A stretch of DNA of 64,000 bases from Mesorhizobium sp. Z1-4 (GCF_004000235.1 NZ_RCIO01000001.1:310001-374000); one strand, 5' to 3'. Shown: positions 23,495 to 32,222, numbered from the stretch's first letter. Notes: a model not told the origin generated them from the letters alone. A program made the numbers and translations.

Positions 23495-24766
23495 ATGTCG
23501 GACCTGCTGCCCAGCTGGCTTGAGTCTGCAAACGCGCCAGGATGCCCGTTTCCGCTCAACAATCTGCCCTATGGGGTATTCTCCGCTGCCGGCGATACGC
23601 CAAGATGCGGTATCGCGATCGGCGACCGGGTGCTGGATATTCCGGCGCTCGCGCGCGCGGGAGCGATCGAATTCGATCCGGGCTTGTTTGTCGAGCCAGC
23701 CTGGAACGCTTTCATGCAGGCTGGGCCTGAAAGCTGGCGAAAGCTGCGGGCGCGTCTTCAGGATCTGCTTGGTGCGAACGGCGATCCGCGTCTGCGCGAC
23801 GACAAGGCGCTGGTGGAAACGGTGCTTGTGCCGCTGGATTCCGTAAAACTTCACGCCCCCTTCAGGGTGACCGAATTCACCGACTTCTTCGCCAGCCGCC
23901 ACCACGCGCAAAATGTCGGGGCCCTTTTCCGCGACCCGCAAAACGCCCTGCCCCCAAACTGGCTTCACATTCCCATCGGCTATAACGGGCGGGCATCCAG
24001 CGTCGTCGCATCGGGCACGGCAATCCACCGGCCCTGGGGGCAGTTGAAGGCCCCCGACGCTGACGCGCCGGTGTTCGCACCGTCGCGGCGTTTCGACATC
24101 GAGCTCGAGCTGGGCGCGGTCATAGGTTCGCCGCTAGGCGGTCCCTCGAGCGTTCAGGAAGCCGACGATGCGATCTTCGGGTACACGTTGCTCAACGACT
24201 GGTCGGCCCGCGACATCCAATTCTGGGAATATCAGCCACTGGGACCATTTCAGGCCAAAGCGACTGCCACGTCGATCGGCGAGTGGATCGTTCCCAAGGC
24301 TGCGCTCGAGCCGTTCCGGGTCGACGCGCCGGCAAGGGAAAAGCCACTCCTCGAATACCTCAAGGAGCCGGGCCCGATGCTCTACGATATCGATCTTGAT
24401 ATCTATCTTCGCGGCGCTGACGGTGAGGAAACCAGGATATCGCGTACCAACTACCGGCACATGTATTATTCGGCGGCGCAGCAGATCGCTCACCATACGG
24501 CCTGTGGATGTCCTATGCGCATTGGCGATTTGACCGGGTCGGGAACTATCTCGGGGCCCACTGACGACAGTCTCGGCTGTCTGATCGAGATGACCAAGGG
24601 CGGTCGCGAACCGCTTGTGCTGAAAGATGGACAGCCCCGCACTTTTCTCGAAGACGGCGACACGGTTCGTTTGACAGGCGCCGCGAAAAGGAACGGCATT
24701 GCCATCGGTTTCGGCAATTGCGTGGGCACGTTGCTCGCGCCGCTCCAGGAACCTTACGCCCGCTGA
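23495..24766 (+). CDS. fahA: Fumarylacetoacetase (FAH family, full length)
   Basis: Hydrolyses fumarylacetoacetate to fumarate and acetoacetate at the end of homogentisate degradation. At 423 residues it is the full-length two-domain form, not the short FAH-fold hydratase. The catalytic His lies in TDFFASRHHAQNVG near residue 130; metal ligands are in DIELELGAVIG and the NDWSARDIQFWEYQ segment near 225-240; the end has GSGTISGP and GNCVGTLLAP. PIGYNGRASS replaces the common PVGYHGRASS, a His-to-Asn change close to the active site. GGAGGAAT gives a clear start. No homogentisate dioxygenase or tyrosine-pathway gene is present, so the ring-cleavage step must be encoded elsewhere or the substrate differs. 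Confidence 0.87.
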   Translation: MSDLLPSWLESANAPGCPFPLNNLPYGVFSAAGDTPRCGIAIGDRVLDIPALARAGAIEFDPGLFVEPAWNAFMQAGPESWRKLRARLQDLLGANGDPRLRDDKALVETVLVPLDSVKLHAPFRVTEFTDFFASRHHAQNVGALFRDPQNALPPNWLHIPIGYNGRASSVVASGTAIHRPWGQLKAPDADAPVFAPSRRFDIELELGAVIGSPLGGPSSVQEADDAIFGYTLLNDWSARDIQFWEYQPLGPFQAKATATSIGEWIVPKAALEPFRVDAPAREKPLLEYLKEPGPMLYDIDLDIYLRGADGEETRISRTNYRHMYYSAAQQIAHHTACGCPMRIGDLTGSGTISGPTDDSLGCLIEMTKGGREPLVLKDGQPRTFLEDGDTVRLTGAAKRNGIAIGFGNCVGTLLAPLQEPYAR

Positions 24767-24784
24767 AGGCCCGGATTTGCGTCG

Positions 24785-24809
24785 GGGCCAGACGGTTCTC
24801 GTCCGGCCC
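24785..24809 (+). terminator. GC-rich hairpin after the fumarylacetoacetase gene
   Basis: GGGCC-A-GACG pairs with CGTC-C-GGCCC around a five-base loop, 18 bases after the stop codon. The stem is strong but no T-run follows, so it would be a rho-assisted or weak terminator, or an mRNA-stabilising 3' end, separating this operon from the next. Confidence 0.5.
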
Positions 24810-24886
24810 GACCGTTGCAATCGGCTTTCTCCGCAACCTCTGGATCGCCGTAGAAAATGCTGGACATCGCTTCGGCCATCGGTCAA

Positions 24887-24906
24887 TCTTAACACTGTAA
24901 GAATTG
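24887..24906 (+). promoter_or_regulatory. Shared motif before the SDR gene, copy 1
   Basis: TCTTAACA-C-TGTAA-GA-ATTG, identical at 17 of 20 positions to the copy at 30413-30432 and ending 37 bases before ATG 24944, against 36 bases for the other copy. The core TTAACAnTGTAA has partial dyad symmetry. A common operator or activator site for the two transcription units of this catabolic region is likely. Confidence 0.6.
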
Positions 24907-24943
24907 GAGCGAAATTGCGCATGGCGCGATATTGAGAGGGCAT

Positions 24944-25831
24944 ATGTTTCAGGACGAATTGTTGAAGGGTAAGCGGATACTGGTGACCGGCGGCGGCACC
25001 GGGCTCGGCCGCGTCATTGCCGAGAAGTACCTCTCACTCGGCGCCGATATCTACATCTGCGGACGGCGCGGGAACGTTCTGGAAGAGACCTCAGCCGAAA
25101 TGATGGCTGAACATGGCGGTACCGTTAAATTCAAAGCGGTCGACATTCGCGACGCGGACGCGGTGGATGCGATGGTCGGCGAGATATTCGACGATGGCGG
25201 CCCCCTGACCGGGCTCGTCAACAACGCGGCCGGCAATTTCATCAGCCGCACCGAAGACCTGTCCCACCGCGGCTTCGATGCGATCGCCGACATCGTTATG
25301 CACGGTACGTTTTACGTCACCCATTCAGTGGGCAGGCGGTGGATCGAAGCCGGTGTCCCCGGGTCGGTCGTTTCCATACTCGTAACCTGGGTATTCAACG
25401 GCGGGCCTTACGTCGTTCCGTCCGCCATGTCCAAATCGGCCATCCGGTCGCTGACCCAATCGCTCGCGCTCGAATGGGGTCAGCACGACATTCGCCTTAA
25501 CGCGATCGCGCCGGGCGAGTTTCCGACCGAAGGGATGAGCGCACGCCTTTTGCCGGGCATGAAAAGCGGCCGCGCTGACGATAATCCGATGCGGCGGGTC
25601 GGCCGGATGCCGGAACTTCAGAACCTCGCAACGTTCCTGATGGCCGACGGCGTGGACTGGATCAACGGCCAGACCATTACGATCGACGGCGGGCAATGGA
25701 TGGCCGGCGGCGGCAACTTTTTCAGGTTTCGGGACAAAACGGACGAAGACTGGAACAATATTCGCGATCTGATCAAAGCGCAGAACGCCAAAGACAAGGC
25801 GCAGCGCACGGTCGACCCTGCGAAAGCCTGA
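24944..25831 (+). CDS. Short-chain dehydrogenase/reductase, 2,4-dienoyl-CoA reductase-like
   Basis: A 295-residue SDR. The cofactor motif TGGGTGLG is near residue 16 and NNAAG near 90. The usual YxxxK catalytic pair is changed: the segment reads VVPSAMSKSAI, keeping Lys but with Ser at the Tyr position. Loss of this Tyr, together with LALEWGQHDIRLNAIAPG and EFPTEG, is the pattern of 2,4-dienoyl-CoA reductases of mitochondrial and peroxisomal type, which use other residues. ATG 24944 has GAGAGGG just upstream. As the first gene after the shared motif and upstream of CoA ligase and CoA-transferase genes, it probably reduces an unsaturated acyl-CoA intermediate (inference). Confidence 0.82.
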   Translation: MFQDELLKGKRILVTGGGTGLGRVIAEKYLSLGADIYICGRRGNVLEETSAEMMAEHGGTVKFKAVDIRDADAVDAMVGEIFDDGGPLTGLVNNAAGNFISRTEDLSHRGFDAIADIVMHGTFYVTHSVGRRWIEAGVPGSVVSILVTWVFNGGPYVVPSAMSKSAIRSLTQSLALEWGQHDIRLNAIAPGEFPTEGMSARLLPGMKSGRADDNPMRRVGRMPELQNLATFLMADGVDWINGQTITIDGGQWMAGGGNFFRFRDKTDEDWNNIRDLIKAQNAKDKAQRTVDPAKA

Positions 25832-25896
25832 TCGAGGCTGCTTGCGAATACCGGATGCGGGCGCGGAGCCTGTTTCCGCCAACCGGGAGAAATGTA

Positions 25897-26691
25897 ATGC
25901 CGCGCCGTTTTGTTGACATCTCCGTCGCGCTGGATCCTGTGCTGGCGTCCGATCCGCCGATCATGCAGCCGCAGGTCGAATACATGGATCATCAGGCCAC
26001 CGCCGATCAGATCAAGTCCTTCTTTCCCGGACTGGAGAAGGATCAACTGCCAGACGGCGAGGGTTGGGCTGTCGAACGCCTGACGGTGTCGAGCCACAAT
26101 GGCACGCATCTCGATGCGCCATACCACCATCATTCGACTATGAACCGCGCCCTCAAGCCAGGAGGCGAGCCGGCATCGACAATCGATGAGGTGCCCCTCG
26201 AATGGTGCTTCGCCCCTGGCGTGAAGCTCGACTTTCGTCACATGGCGGATGGCTATGTAGCCACCGCGGGCGACGTGGAGGCCGAGCTCAAGCGGATAGG
26301 CCATGAACTCGCCCCTCTCGACATCGTCCTGGTGAATACCGCAGCCGGCGAACGCTACGGGCACCCCGACTATGTCGGTCGCGGTTGCGGGCTCGGGCGC
26401 GAGGCTACGCTTTATCTGCTCGAACGCGGCGTTCGCGTGACCGGCACCGATGCCTGGTCGTGGGATGCGCCATTTTCGGCTACGGCGGCGCGTTGGGCGA
26501 AGGAAGGCGATCCCTCGATCATCTGGGAGGGGCACAGGGCATCCATGGAGATCGGATATTGCCACATGGAGAAACTGGCCAATCTGGACCAGCTTCCCGG
26601 TCATGGATTCCTGGTCTCCTGTTTTCCCTACAAGATCAAGAAGGCTTCGGCAGGCTTCACCCGCGCGGTCGCCATTTTCGAAGACACATGA
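25897..26691 (+). CDS. Cyclase-family metal-dependent hydrolase (kynurenine formamidase-like)
   Basis: A 264-residue member of the cyclase family (polyketide-cyclase/KynB-like). The family metal-binding motif is clear: SHNGTHLDAPYHHH at residues about 67-80, and the catalytic region near TDAWSWDAPF. Members hydrolyse amides or lactones, for example N-formylkynurenine or isatin, with manganese or zinc. ATG 25897 has GGGAG at good spacing; a second ATG five bases upstream is out of frame. It lies 65 bases after the SDR gene. The KynB function itself is unlikely since no tryptophan-pathway gene is near; ring opening of a lactone or lactam intermediate is the contextual guess. Confidence 0.8.
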   Translation: MPRRFVDISVALDPVLASDPPIMQPQVEYMDHQATADQIKSFFPGLEKDQLPDGEGWAVERLTVSSHNGTHLDAPYHHHSTMNRALKPGGEPASTIDEVPLEWCFAPGVKLDFRHMADGYVATAGDVEAELKRIGHELAPLDIVLVNTAAGERYGHPDYVGRGCGLGREATLYLLERGVRVTGTDAWSWDAPFSATAARWAKEGDPSIIWEGHRASMEIGYCHMEKLANLDQLPGHGFLVSCFPYKIKKASAGFTRAVAIFEDT

Positions 26692-26774
26692 GCCAAGGCT
26701 CGAACTGACGACGCCACTGGGGGTCGCAGGACCCACCAATGCCACTGCACCCATTGCCCTGCGGGAGGATCAAA

Positions 26775-27284
26775 ATGTCCAACAACACTACCGGCGCTGA
26801 AGCCGCACCCAGAACCCAGATTCAGTTCGACTGCGTGGGCACTGCGACCGGCAAAATGCGCAACGAGCTGAATGTGGTCATGAGCCGGCCGTCGCCGGAT
26901 GGCCCCTGGGAACTGGCAAGCGACGAAGGAGCGTTTCATGGCGGCGACGGTTCAGCCCCTCCGCCGCTGGCGCTTTTCGTTGCCGGACTGACCGGCTGCA
27001 TCATGACCCAGATGCGCGCTTTTGCGAAACGCCTGAGCGTTTCACTGGACGATCTCAAGGTCGAAACCCGCGTCGTCTGGGATTGGCAGGCAGCGGGGCG
27101 GATCTATGAAACCGCGCCTCACAGTTTCGAGATCGACATTCTGCTGACCAGTTCCGATGACGCCAGCAAGGTAGTCGAGCTCATCGAAGCGGCAAAAAAG
27201 GGCTGCTTCCTCGAGCAGACACTGGGCACCCGCAACGTCATCAAGCACCGGCTGAAGACAGCCGACGGCTGGCTGACAGTCTAG
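26775..27284 (+). CDS. OsmC/Ohr-family protein
   Basis: A 169-residue OsmC-like protein, a thiol peroxidase fold. The two redox cysteines are present: in the helix LTGCIMTQM near residue 75 and in KKGCFLEQTLG near residue 146. The N-terminal half has a short polar extension before TQIQFDCVG. ATG 26775 has GGGAGGAT 5 bases upstream. In catabolic operons OsmC proteins may remove organic hydroperoxides or act on thioester intermediates; several OsmC proteins occur beside aromatic-CoA genes. It is 83 bases after the cyclase-family gene and 27 before the CoA ligase gene. Confidence 0.82.
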   Translation: MSNNTTGAEAAPRTQIQFDCVGTATGKMRNELNVVMSRPSPDGPWELASDEGAFHGGDGSAPPPLALFVAGLTGCIMTQMRAFAKRLSVSLDDLKVETRVVWDWQAAGRIYETAPHSFEIDILLTSSDDASKVVELIEAAKKGCFLEQTLGTRNVIKHRLKTADGWLTV

Positions 27285-27311
27285 CTGCCGGGCCGGCCAG
27301 GGGGAGCCGCA

Positions 27312-29087
27312 GTGGTTTCTTTTCGTCCAACGCTTTTTCCGGACCAATCATTCGATGTTCAGCATCGCGACGATGGAGCGATTCTGATCAGGTCCGATCT
27401 CGCCCTGCCCGGCGACCGCGAACATGTGATTGCGCCGGTCATGGAATGGGCGAAGCTGAAACCCGGCGCCGCCGCATTTGCCGAACGGAAGGATGAAGAC
27501 GCCCTGACCTGGCGCTTCCTGACCTGGTCCGCGCTTCGCAACGATATCTACCGTTTCGGGAATGCGTTGCTGGAAAACGGCCTGGGCCAGCATAGTCCGC
27601 TCGTCATGGCGTGCCGCAACAGCCTGGATGCCGCACGCCTGATCTGCGCGGCTCTCTACGTCGGCGTGCCGGTCGTGCCGGTCACGCCAGCGATCCTGAA
27701 CGCCGGTGATGATCGCCTGCGTACCGTTCTGGAAAAGGTCGCTGCCGGCGCCGTTTTCGTCGATGACGGCAATCGGCTTGCAGGCTTCGGCGACTTGATC
27801 CTGCGGCTTGCGTCGCGTTCCCAGATGACGGGTGTAACGCCGCTGGCCGAGTTGTCGGCATCAACACACGGCGCCGAAAGCGTGGACGGGGCACACGCGG
27901 CGCTCAAACCGCATCACCGTGCGAAGATCATGTTTACCTCGGGTTCCGCAGGGAATCCCAAGGGTGTTGTCCAAACGTTTGGCATGCTGGCGGCAAACCG
28001 CACGGCAAATGCCATGATAACCGCGAGCCGCCCAATAGAGAACGCGCAGTTCATTGACTGGATGCCCTGGTCGCACGTGATGGGCGGCAACATCATCTTC
28101 AACCGCAGCCTGCTGGCCGGGGCAACGCTGTATATCGACGACGGCCGCCCCGTTGAGGGACAGTTCGCGCGGACGATCGAGAATTTGAAGTCGGTCAGCC
28201 CCGACAGCTTCACCTCAGCGCCTCTGGCGTTTTCGATGCTGATCGATGCCTTTGAACGGGATGCCGACCTTGCCCGCGGGTTTCTGCGGAATATGCGTTT
28301 CATGACGTTTGGCGGCGCAGCGATGTCGACGGTTGTTGCCGGCCGCTTTCACGCGCTGGCAGAGCGGCTGTTTGGTGAGCGCATTACTCTGTGCTCGGGC
28401 TACGGAGCCACGGAAGCCAGCGGCAGCGCGCTGCTGCAGACTGGAGCATTCCACCGCTCCGACCTTCTGGGTCTGCCCATACCCGGTCTGACTGCCAAGC
28501 TCACGCCCGGCGATGGCGGGTATGAGTTAGGGCTGAGCGGCCCCATGGTGTTTTCGGAGTATCTCAACGATCCCGATGCAACGGGGGCGGCATTCGACGA
28601 TGAGGGCTTCTTCAAGACGGGCGATCTGGTCACGTTCGACACGATCGAGGATGGGCTGGTTTTCTCCGGGCGGGCATCGGTTGCCTTCAAGCTCGACAGC
28701 GGAACATGGGTCAACGCCGACGGACTGAGGCGATCGCTGATCGAGACCTTGGCGCCGCTTGCCCAGGACGCAATAATCTGCGGTGAGGGAAGGCGCGACG
28801 TCCGGGCTCTCATCTTGCCGCGCGAAGAGGGCTTCAAGGCCGAGTTCGGCTGCAGCGCTGGAGAAATGCTGGAGAATGGACGGCGCACGCTTGAAGCGTT
28901 CGTGCGTAAACGCCTGCAGCAGGCAAACGCAGGATCGGGAAGCAGCCGGCGCATCGCGCGCGCAGCGTTCCTGGACAAACCGGTGTCGAACGCGGCCGGT
29001 GAAATCAATGACAAGGGCCACGTGAACCAGCGGCGCTGCCTGGCGACCCGCCGTGCACAGGTCGAGGAGCTCTATCGTGACTGCTGA
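27312..29087 (+). CDS. AMP-forming CoA ligase, feruloyl-CoA synthase-like
   Basis: An acyl-adenylate-forming enzyme of 591 residues that would activate an aromatic or related acid to its CoA thioester. The phosphate loop MFTSGSAGNPKGVV is near residue 210, the adenine block YGATEASG near 363, FFKTGDL near 439 and the catalytic C-terminal Lys in GEINDKGHVNQR near 567. The N-terminal part with ILIRSDLALPG and the overall length fit the feruloyl-CoA synthase group rather than benzoate or 4-coumarate ligases. GTG 27312 with AGGGGGAG upstream is the start. The next gene, a CoA-transferase, overlaps its 3' end. The substrate cannot be read from sequence. Confidence 0.85.
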   Translation: MVSFRPTLFPDQSFDVQHRDDGAILIRSDLALPGDREHVIAPVMEWAKLKPGAAAFAERKDEDALTWRFLTWSALRNDIYRFGNALLENGLGQHSPLVMACRNSLDAARLICAALYVGVPVVPVTPAILNAGDDRLRTVLEKVAAGAVFVDDGNRLAGFGDLILRLASRSQMTGVTPLAELSASTHGAESVDGAHAALKPHHRAKIMFTSGSAGNPKGVVQTFGMLAANRTANAMITASRPIENAQFIDWMPWSHVMGGNIIFNRSLLAGATLYIDDGRPVEGQFARTIENLKSVSPDSFTSAPLAFSMLIDAFERDADLARGFLRNMRFMTFGGAAMSTVVAGRFHALAERLFGERITLCSGYGATEASGSALLQTGAFHRSDLLGLPIPGLTAKLTPGDGGYELGLSGPMVFSEYLNDPDATGAAFDDEGFFKTGDLVTFDTIEDGLVFSGRASVAFKLDSGTWVNADGLRRSLIETLAPLAQDAIICGEGRRDVRALILPREEGFKAEFGCSAGEMLENGRRTLEAFVRKRLQQANAGSGSSRRIARAAFLDKPVSNAAGEINDKGHVNQRRCLATRRAQVEELYRDC

Positions 29088-30276
29088 GCGCAAGTCGCTT
29101 CCATTGGCCGGGATCAAGGTCATCGATTTCGGCCGCTACATTGCCGGTCCATACTGTGCCGCGCTGCTTGCCGATCTTGGAGCTGACGTCATTCGCGTCG
29201 AGAAGGTCGGCGGCGGCGAGGACAGGACGATCCTGCCGCTGACGTCATCGGGCGATGGGCCGATGTACCTGCAGATGAACCGCAACAAACGGGCCATGAC
29301 GCTCGACCTGAGCTCCCCGGCGGGGCGCGCGATTTCTCGCAGGCTTATCGAGAAAGCCGATGTCGTGATCGCAAACCTGCCACCCAGGGCCCTCGCCCGG
29401 CTCGGTATGGATTGGGACACGGTTTCGGCCATCAATCCCGCCGCAATACTGGTCGTCGCCACCGCGTTCGGACTGAACGGCGGCTATTCGGACAAGGTCG
29501 GGTTCGACACCGTGGGACAGGCAATGTCCGGCGCGGTTCACCTGACAGGTACGCCGGAGCAGCCGTATCGCACGCCTGTCCAGTACGTCGATATCGGGAC
29601 CGCGACTGCCTGTGCCTACGGCGTCTTGGCAGCCCTTATCGACCGGCAGAAAACCGGTCTAGGGCAGCTGGTCGAAGGGTCGCTGCTGCGCACCGGCGTG
29701 ATCAACACCAATGCCCTTCTGCTGGAGGAGGCACGTACCGGAATTGCCCGAGAAGCGACCGCGAACCTTGGGTTCACGGGCGCACCGGTGGATATATTCC
29801 AGACGACGACCGGCTGGGTTGTTCTCCAGGTTCTTGGTCAGCCGATCTTCAAGCGCTGGTGCACGATGATAGGCCGGCCGAAGCTCGAAAGCGATCCGCG
29901 CGGTACGGACGATCCGACGCGAGGCGCCAACGCCGAGTTTTTCAGCCAGATCATGCGGGAATGGTGCGCAACCCGCACGCGGGAGGAAGTTCTCGATGCA
30001 TGCGCTCAAGCGCGCGTCCCCGTAGCGCCGGTGCTTTCGCCGCGCGAAGTGATAGCCGATCCCAACATCACAAACGCCGGTCATCTGGTGTGGGGAGAGG
30101 TCGCGGACGAAGACGCGCTGGTTCCGCTTGCGGCACCGCCAATCGCGTTCTCTGCTATCGATGCCGCAATCCGCAGCCCTGCGCCCAGGCTCGGTGCACA
30201 TACCGACAGCATTCTACGCGATCTCGGCTACTCGGAAACGCAGGTCGGGCTTTTCAGAGAGCAAGGTGTGGTTTAG
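29077..30276 (+). CDS. Class III CoA-transferase (CaiB/BaiF family)
   Basis: A family III CoA-transferase of 399 residues that swaps CoA between acids through a covalent Asp-CoA intermediate. The family N-terminus is clear (GIKVIDFGRYIAGPYCA, LGADVIRVEKVGGGE) as is the MNRNKRAMTLDL segment; the candidate catalytic Asp is in VQYVDIGTAT near residue 175. GTG 29077 overlaps the ligase 3' end by 11 bases and has GAGGAG upstream. Having both an AMP-forming ligase and a CoA-transferase suggests one loads the growth substrate and the other recycles CoA to it from a pathway product. Confidence 0.87.
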   Translation: MTAERKSLPLAGIKVIDFGRYIAGPYCAALLADLGADVIRVEKVGGGEDRTILPLTSSGDGPMYLQMNRNKRAMTLDLSSPAGRAISRRLIEKADVVIANLPPRALARLGMDWDTVSAINPAAILVVATAFGLNGGYSDKVGFDTVGQAMSGAVHLTGTPEQPYRTPVQYVDIGTATACAYGVLAALIDRQKTGLGQLVEGSLLRTGVINTNALLLEEARTGIAREATANLGFTGAPVDIFQTTTGWVVLQVLGQPIFKRWCTMIGRPKLESDPRGTDDPTRGANAEFFSQIMREWCATRTREEVLDACAQARVPVAPVLSPREVIADPNITNAGHLVWGEVADEDALVPLAAPPIAFSAIDAAIRSPAPRLGAHTDSILRDLGYSETQVGLFREQGVV

Positions 30277-30412
30277 CGCAACCAATTGAACACACAGCAT
30301 TTTCCCAAGGAAGCAGCGTGGCGGGCGGACATCCGGCGAGAAGCCGACCATTGTCCCGGGTCATTTGTCTCAAGGATGAAGGGTTCAACACAGTTAGCGC
30401 CTTTACGACGAG

Positions 30413-30432
30413 TCTTAACAGTGTAATGATTG
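30413..30432 (+). promoter_or_regulatory. Shared motif before the ABC binding-protein gene, copy 2
   Basis: TCTTAACA-G-TGTAA-TG-ATTG, 36 bases before ATG 30469. It matches the copy at 24887-24906 at 17 of 20 bases and at nearly the same distance from the start codon. The 192-base gap it lies in also has an imperfect further element (TTCAACACAGTTAG at 30384-30397). The two copies argue that enzyme and transporter genes are co-regulated. Confidence 0.6.
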
Positions 30433-30468
30433 ATCAGATCAGCAAGACAACCGATGAGGGAGGAATTC

Positions 30469-31437
30469 ATGATTAGCAGACGCGGGTTCGTAGCAGGGAC
30501 GTTGGCGGCGCCGTTCGTAACCTCGACACTAAGTGCACGCGCCGAGCAGAAAAATCTGCGCATCGCCTACAGCGCCGTATCGCATTGGGCCGGTTCGTTC
30601 ACCGCCCAGGAACAGGGGTTTTTCGCCGAGCGCGGTATCGATGCGGAGTTCGTGCTTACGCAGGTCTCGTCCAACGTACCGGCTGTACTTCTCTCCGGTT
30701 CGGTCGAAATCGGGTGCCTCACGCCGCCGACCTTCTTCCAGGCCATCGAAGGCGGCCTGCCGCTCAGGGCCGTGTGCGGCGCGACAATCAGTTCGCCAAA
30801 CCCATCCGGCACCGACTCCGCGCAGGTTGTCGTCGCAAAGGGTTCGGGCATCAGCGGCCCGCAGGACTTTGCCGGCCGGAAGGTCGCTACACCCGGCTTC
30901 GGATCCGTGCTCGACATCGTATTCCGCGCATGGTTGATCAAGGGCGGCGTTGATCTGGCATCCGTAAGCTTTTCCGAGACGGCTATGCCCAACCTGCCCG
31001 ACGTTCTGCGTGGCGGCACAGTCGACGCCGTTGTTGTCGCCGACCCGTTCCTAAGTCGTATGGTCGCCGGCGGTATGGGCGAGAAAATGATCTTCATTTC
31101 CGAGACCGTCCCGCCAGGGACACTGATGACCATGTATGCGACGACCGCCGAATATGCGGCCCAGAACAAAGACGTCATCGAAGCTTTTCAGGCCAGTATC
31201 CAGCAAGCCAACAGCTTTATCGAAGCCGGCGGCGAGAACCTCGTCCAGGCGCGTCAGGCCATCGGCCAATATCTGAAGCTGCCGCCCCAGGCGTTGGCAA
31301 ATCTTCCGATTGCCGATCTCCAGGCCCTGGTGGATCAGGAACAGGTCACGCGCTGGTATGATATCCTCGAACAGCAGAGCCTCGTCACGGCACGGCATCC
31401 GGCCGACGAGATAGTGCTGCCTCTCGGAAGAGCTTGA
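30469..31437 (+). CDS. ABC importer substrate-binding protein, SsuA/TauA/NMT1 type
   Basis: Periplasmic binding protein of 322 residues. The N-terminus carries a twin-arginine type signal, SRRGFVAGT, with a likely cleavage after SARA near residue 25. The mature part matches the nitrate/sulfonate/taurine receptor group: LRIAYSAVSHWAGSF, EQGFFAERGIDAEF, LLSGSVEIGCLTPPTFFQAI and PDVLRGGTVDAVVVADPFL. ATG 30469 has GGGAGGAA upstream. Members bind sulfonates, pyrimidines, phthalate-like acids and others; with a CoA ligase operon upstream, an aromatic acid is reasonable here. It is the first gene of a four-gene transporter unit. Confidence 0.87.
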   Translation: MISRRGFVAGTLAAPFVTSTLSARAEQKNLRIAYSAVSHWAGSFTAQEQGFFAERGIDAEFVLTQVSSNVPAVLLSGSVEIGCLTPPTFFQAIEGGLPLRAVCGATISSPNPSGTDSAQVVVAKGSGISGPQDFAGRKVATPGFGSVLDIVFRAWLIKGGVDLASVSFSETAMPNLPDVLRGGTVDAVVVADPFLSRMVAGGMGEKMIFISETVPPGTLMTMYATTAEYAAQNKDVIEAFQASIQQANSFIEAGGENLVQARQAIGQYLKLPPQALANLPIADLQALVDQEQVTRWYDILEQQSLVTARHPADEIVLPLGRA

Positions 31438-32222
31438 TGAGCCAATCGGCAGTTGCCACATCGCAGGCCGCGCCGGAGATTTGCTTCGACGGCGTGGACC
31501 TGTCGCTCGGCGGGTTGGAAATCCTCAAGGGTATCGACCTTGAGATTCGACGCGGCGAGTTCATCTGTGTGATCGGCCCGTCCGGCTGCGGCAAGACAAC
31601 CATGCTGCGGCTGATCGCCGGATTTCACCGCGCAACTGCAGGTGCGGTGATGCATGAAGGGCGGGCCGTCAACGGCCCGTCCCCCGACATCGCCATCGTC
31701 TTTCAGGATTACGGCAAAGCGCTGCTTCCTTGGCGCAATGCCGCAGACAATGTTGCATTGGCGCTCGAGGCGATGCGCGTGCCCAAGTCGCAGCGCGCGG
31801 ACATGATCACCGGGTTTCTGGGCAAAGTGGGTTTGGCCGATCACGCCCAGAAGTTCCCATCCCAGATGTCAGGCGGCATGCAGCAGCGGCTGCAGATCGC
31901 ACGGGCGCTGGCGCAGAATCCGTCGGTCCTGCTCATGGACGAGCCATTCGGCGCACTTGACGCCATGACGCGACAGACCTTGCAGGACGAGTGCCTCAAC
32001 CTCGTCGAGAACATGGGCACGACAGTGTTTTTCGTCACCCACGATATCGAGGAGGCTATCTATCTCGGCGACCGGGTGGTCACGCTTTCACCCAATCCCG
32101 GGCGCATCGCCGACATCCATACGGTCAACCTGCCGCGCCCACGCAACCAGCTCACGACCCGCGAAGACCCGGAGTTTCTCAGGCTTCGACGCGTGCTGTT
32201 CGATTTTATCCAAGGGCACTGA
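31437..32222 (+). CDS. ABC importer ATPase, SsuB/TauB type
   Basis: Nucleotide-binding subunit of 261 residues. Walker A GPSGCGKTT lies near residue 50, the signature MSGGMQQRL near 145, Walker B VLLMDEPFGALD near 165 and the switch His in FVTHDIEEA near 200. ATG 31437 shares one base with the binding-protein stop (TGATG). No TOBE domain follows, as normal for this subfamily. The stop is directly followed by the ATG of the first permease. Confidence 0.9.
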   Translation: MSQSAVATSQAAPEICFDGVDLSLGGLEILKGIDLEIRRGEFICVIGPSGCGKTTMLRLIAGFHRATAGAVMHEGRAVNGPSPDIAIVFQDYGKALLPWRNAADNVALALEAMRVPKSQRADMITGFLGKVGLADHAQKFPSQMSGGMQQRLQIARALAQNPSVLLMDEPFGALDAMTRQTLQDECLNLVENMGTTVFFVTHDIEEAIYLGDRVVTLSPNPGRIADIHTVNLPRPRNQLTTREDPEFLRLRRVLFDFIQGH

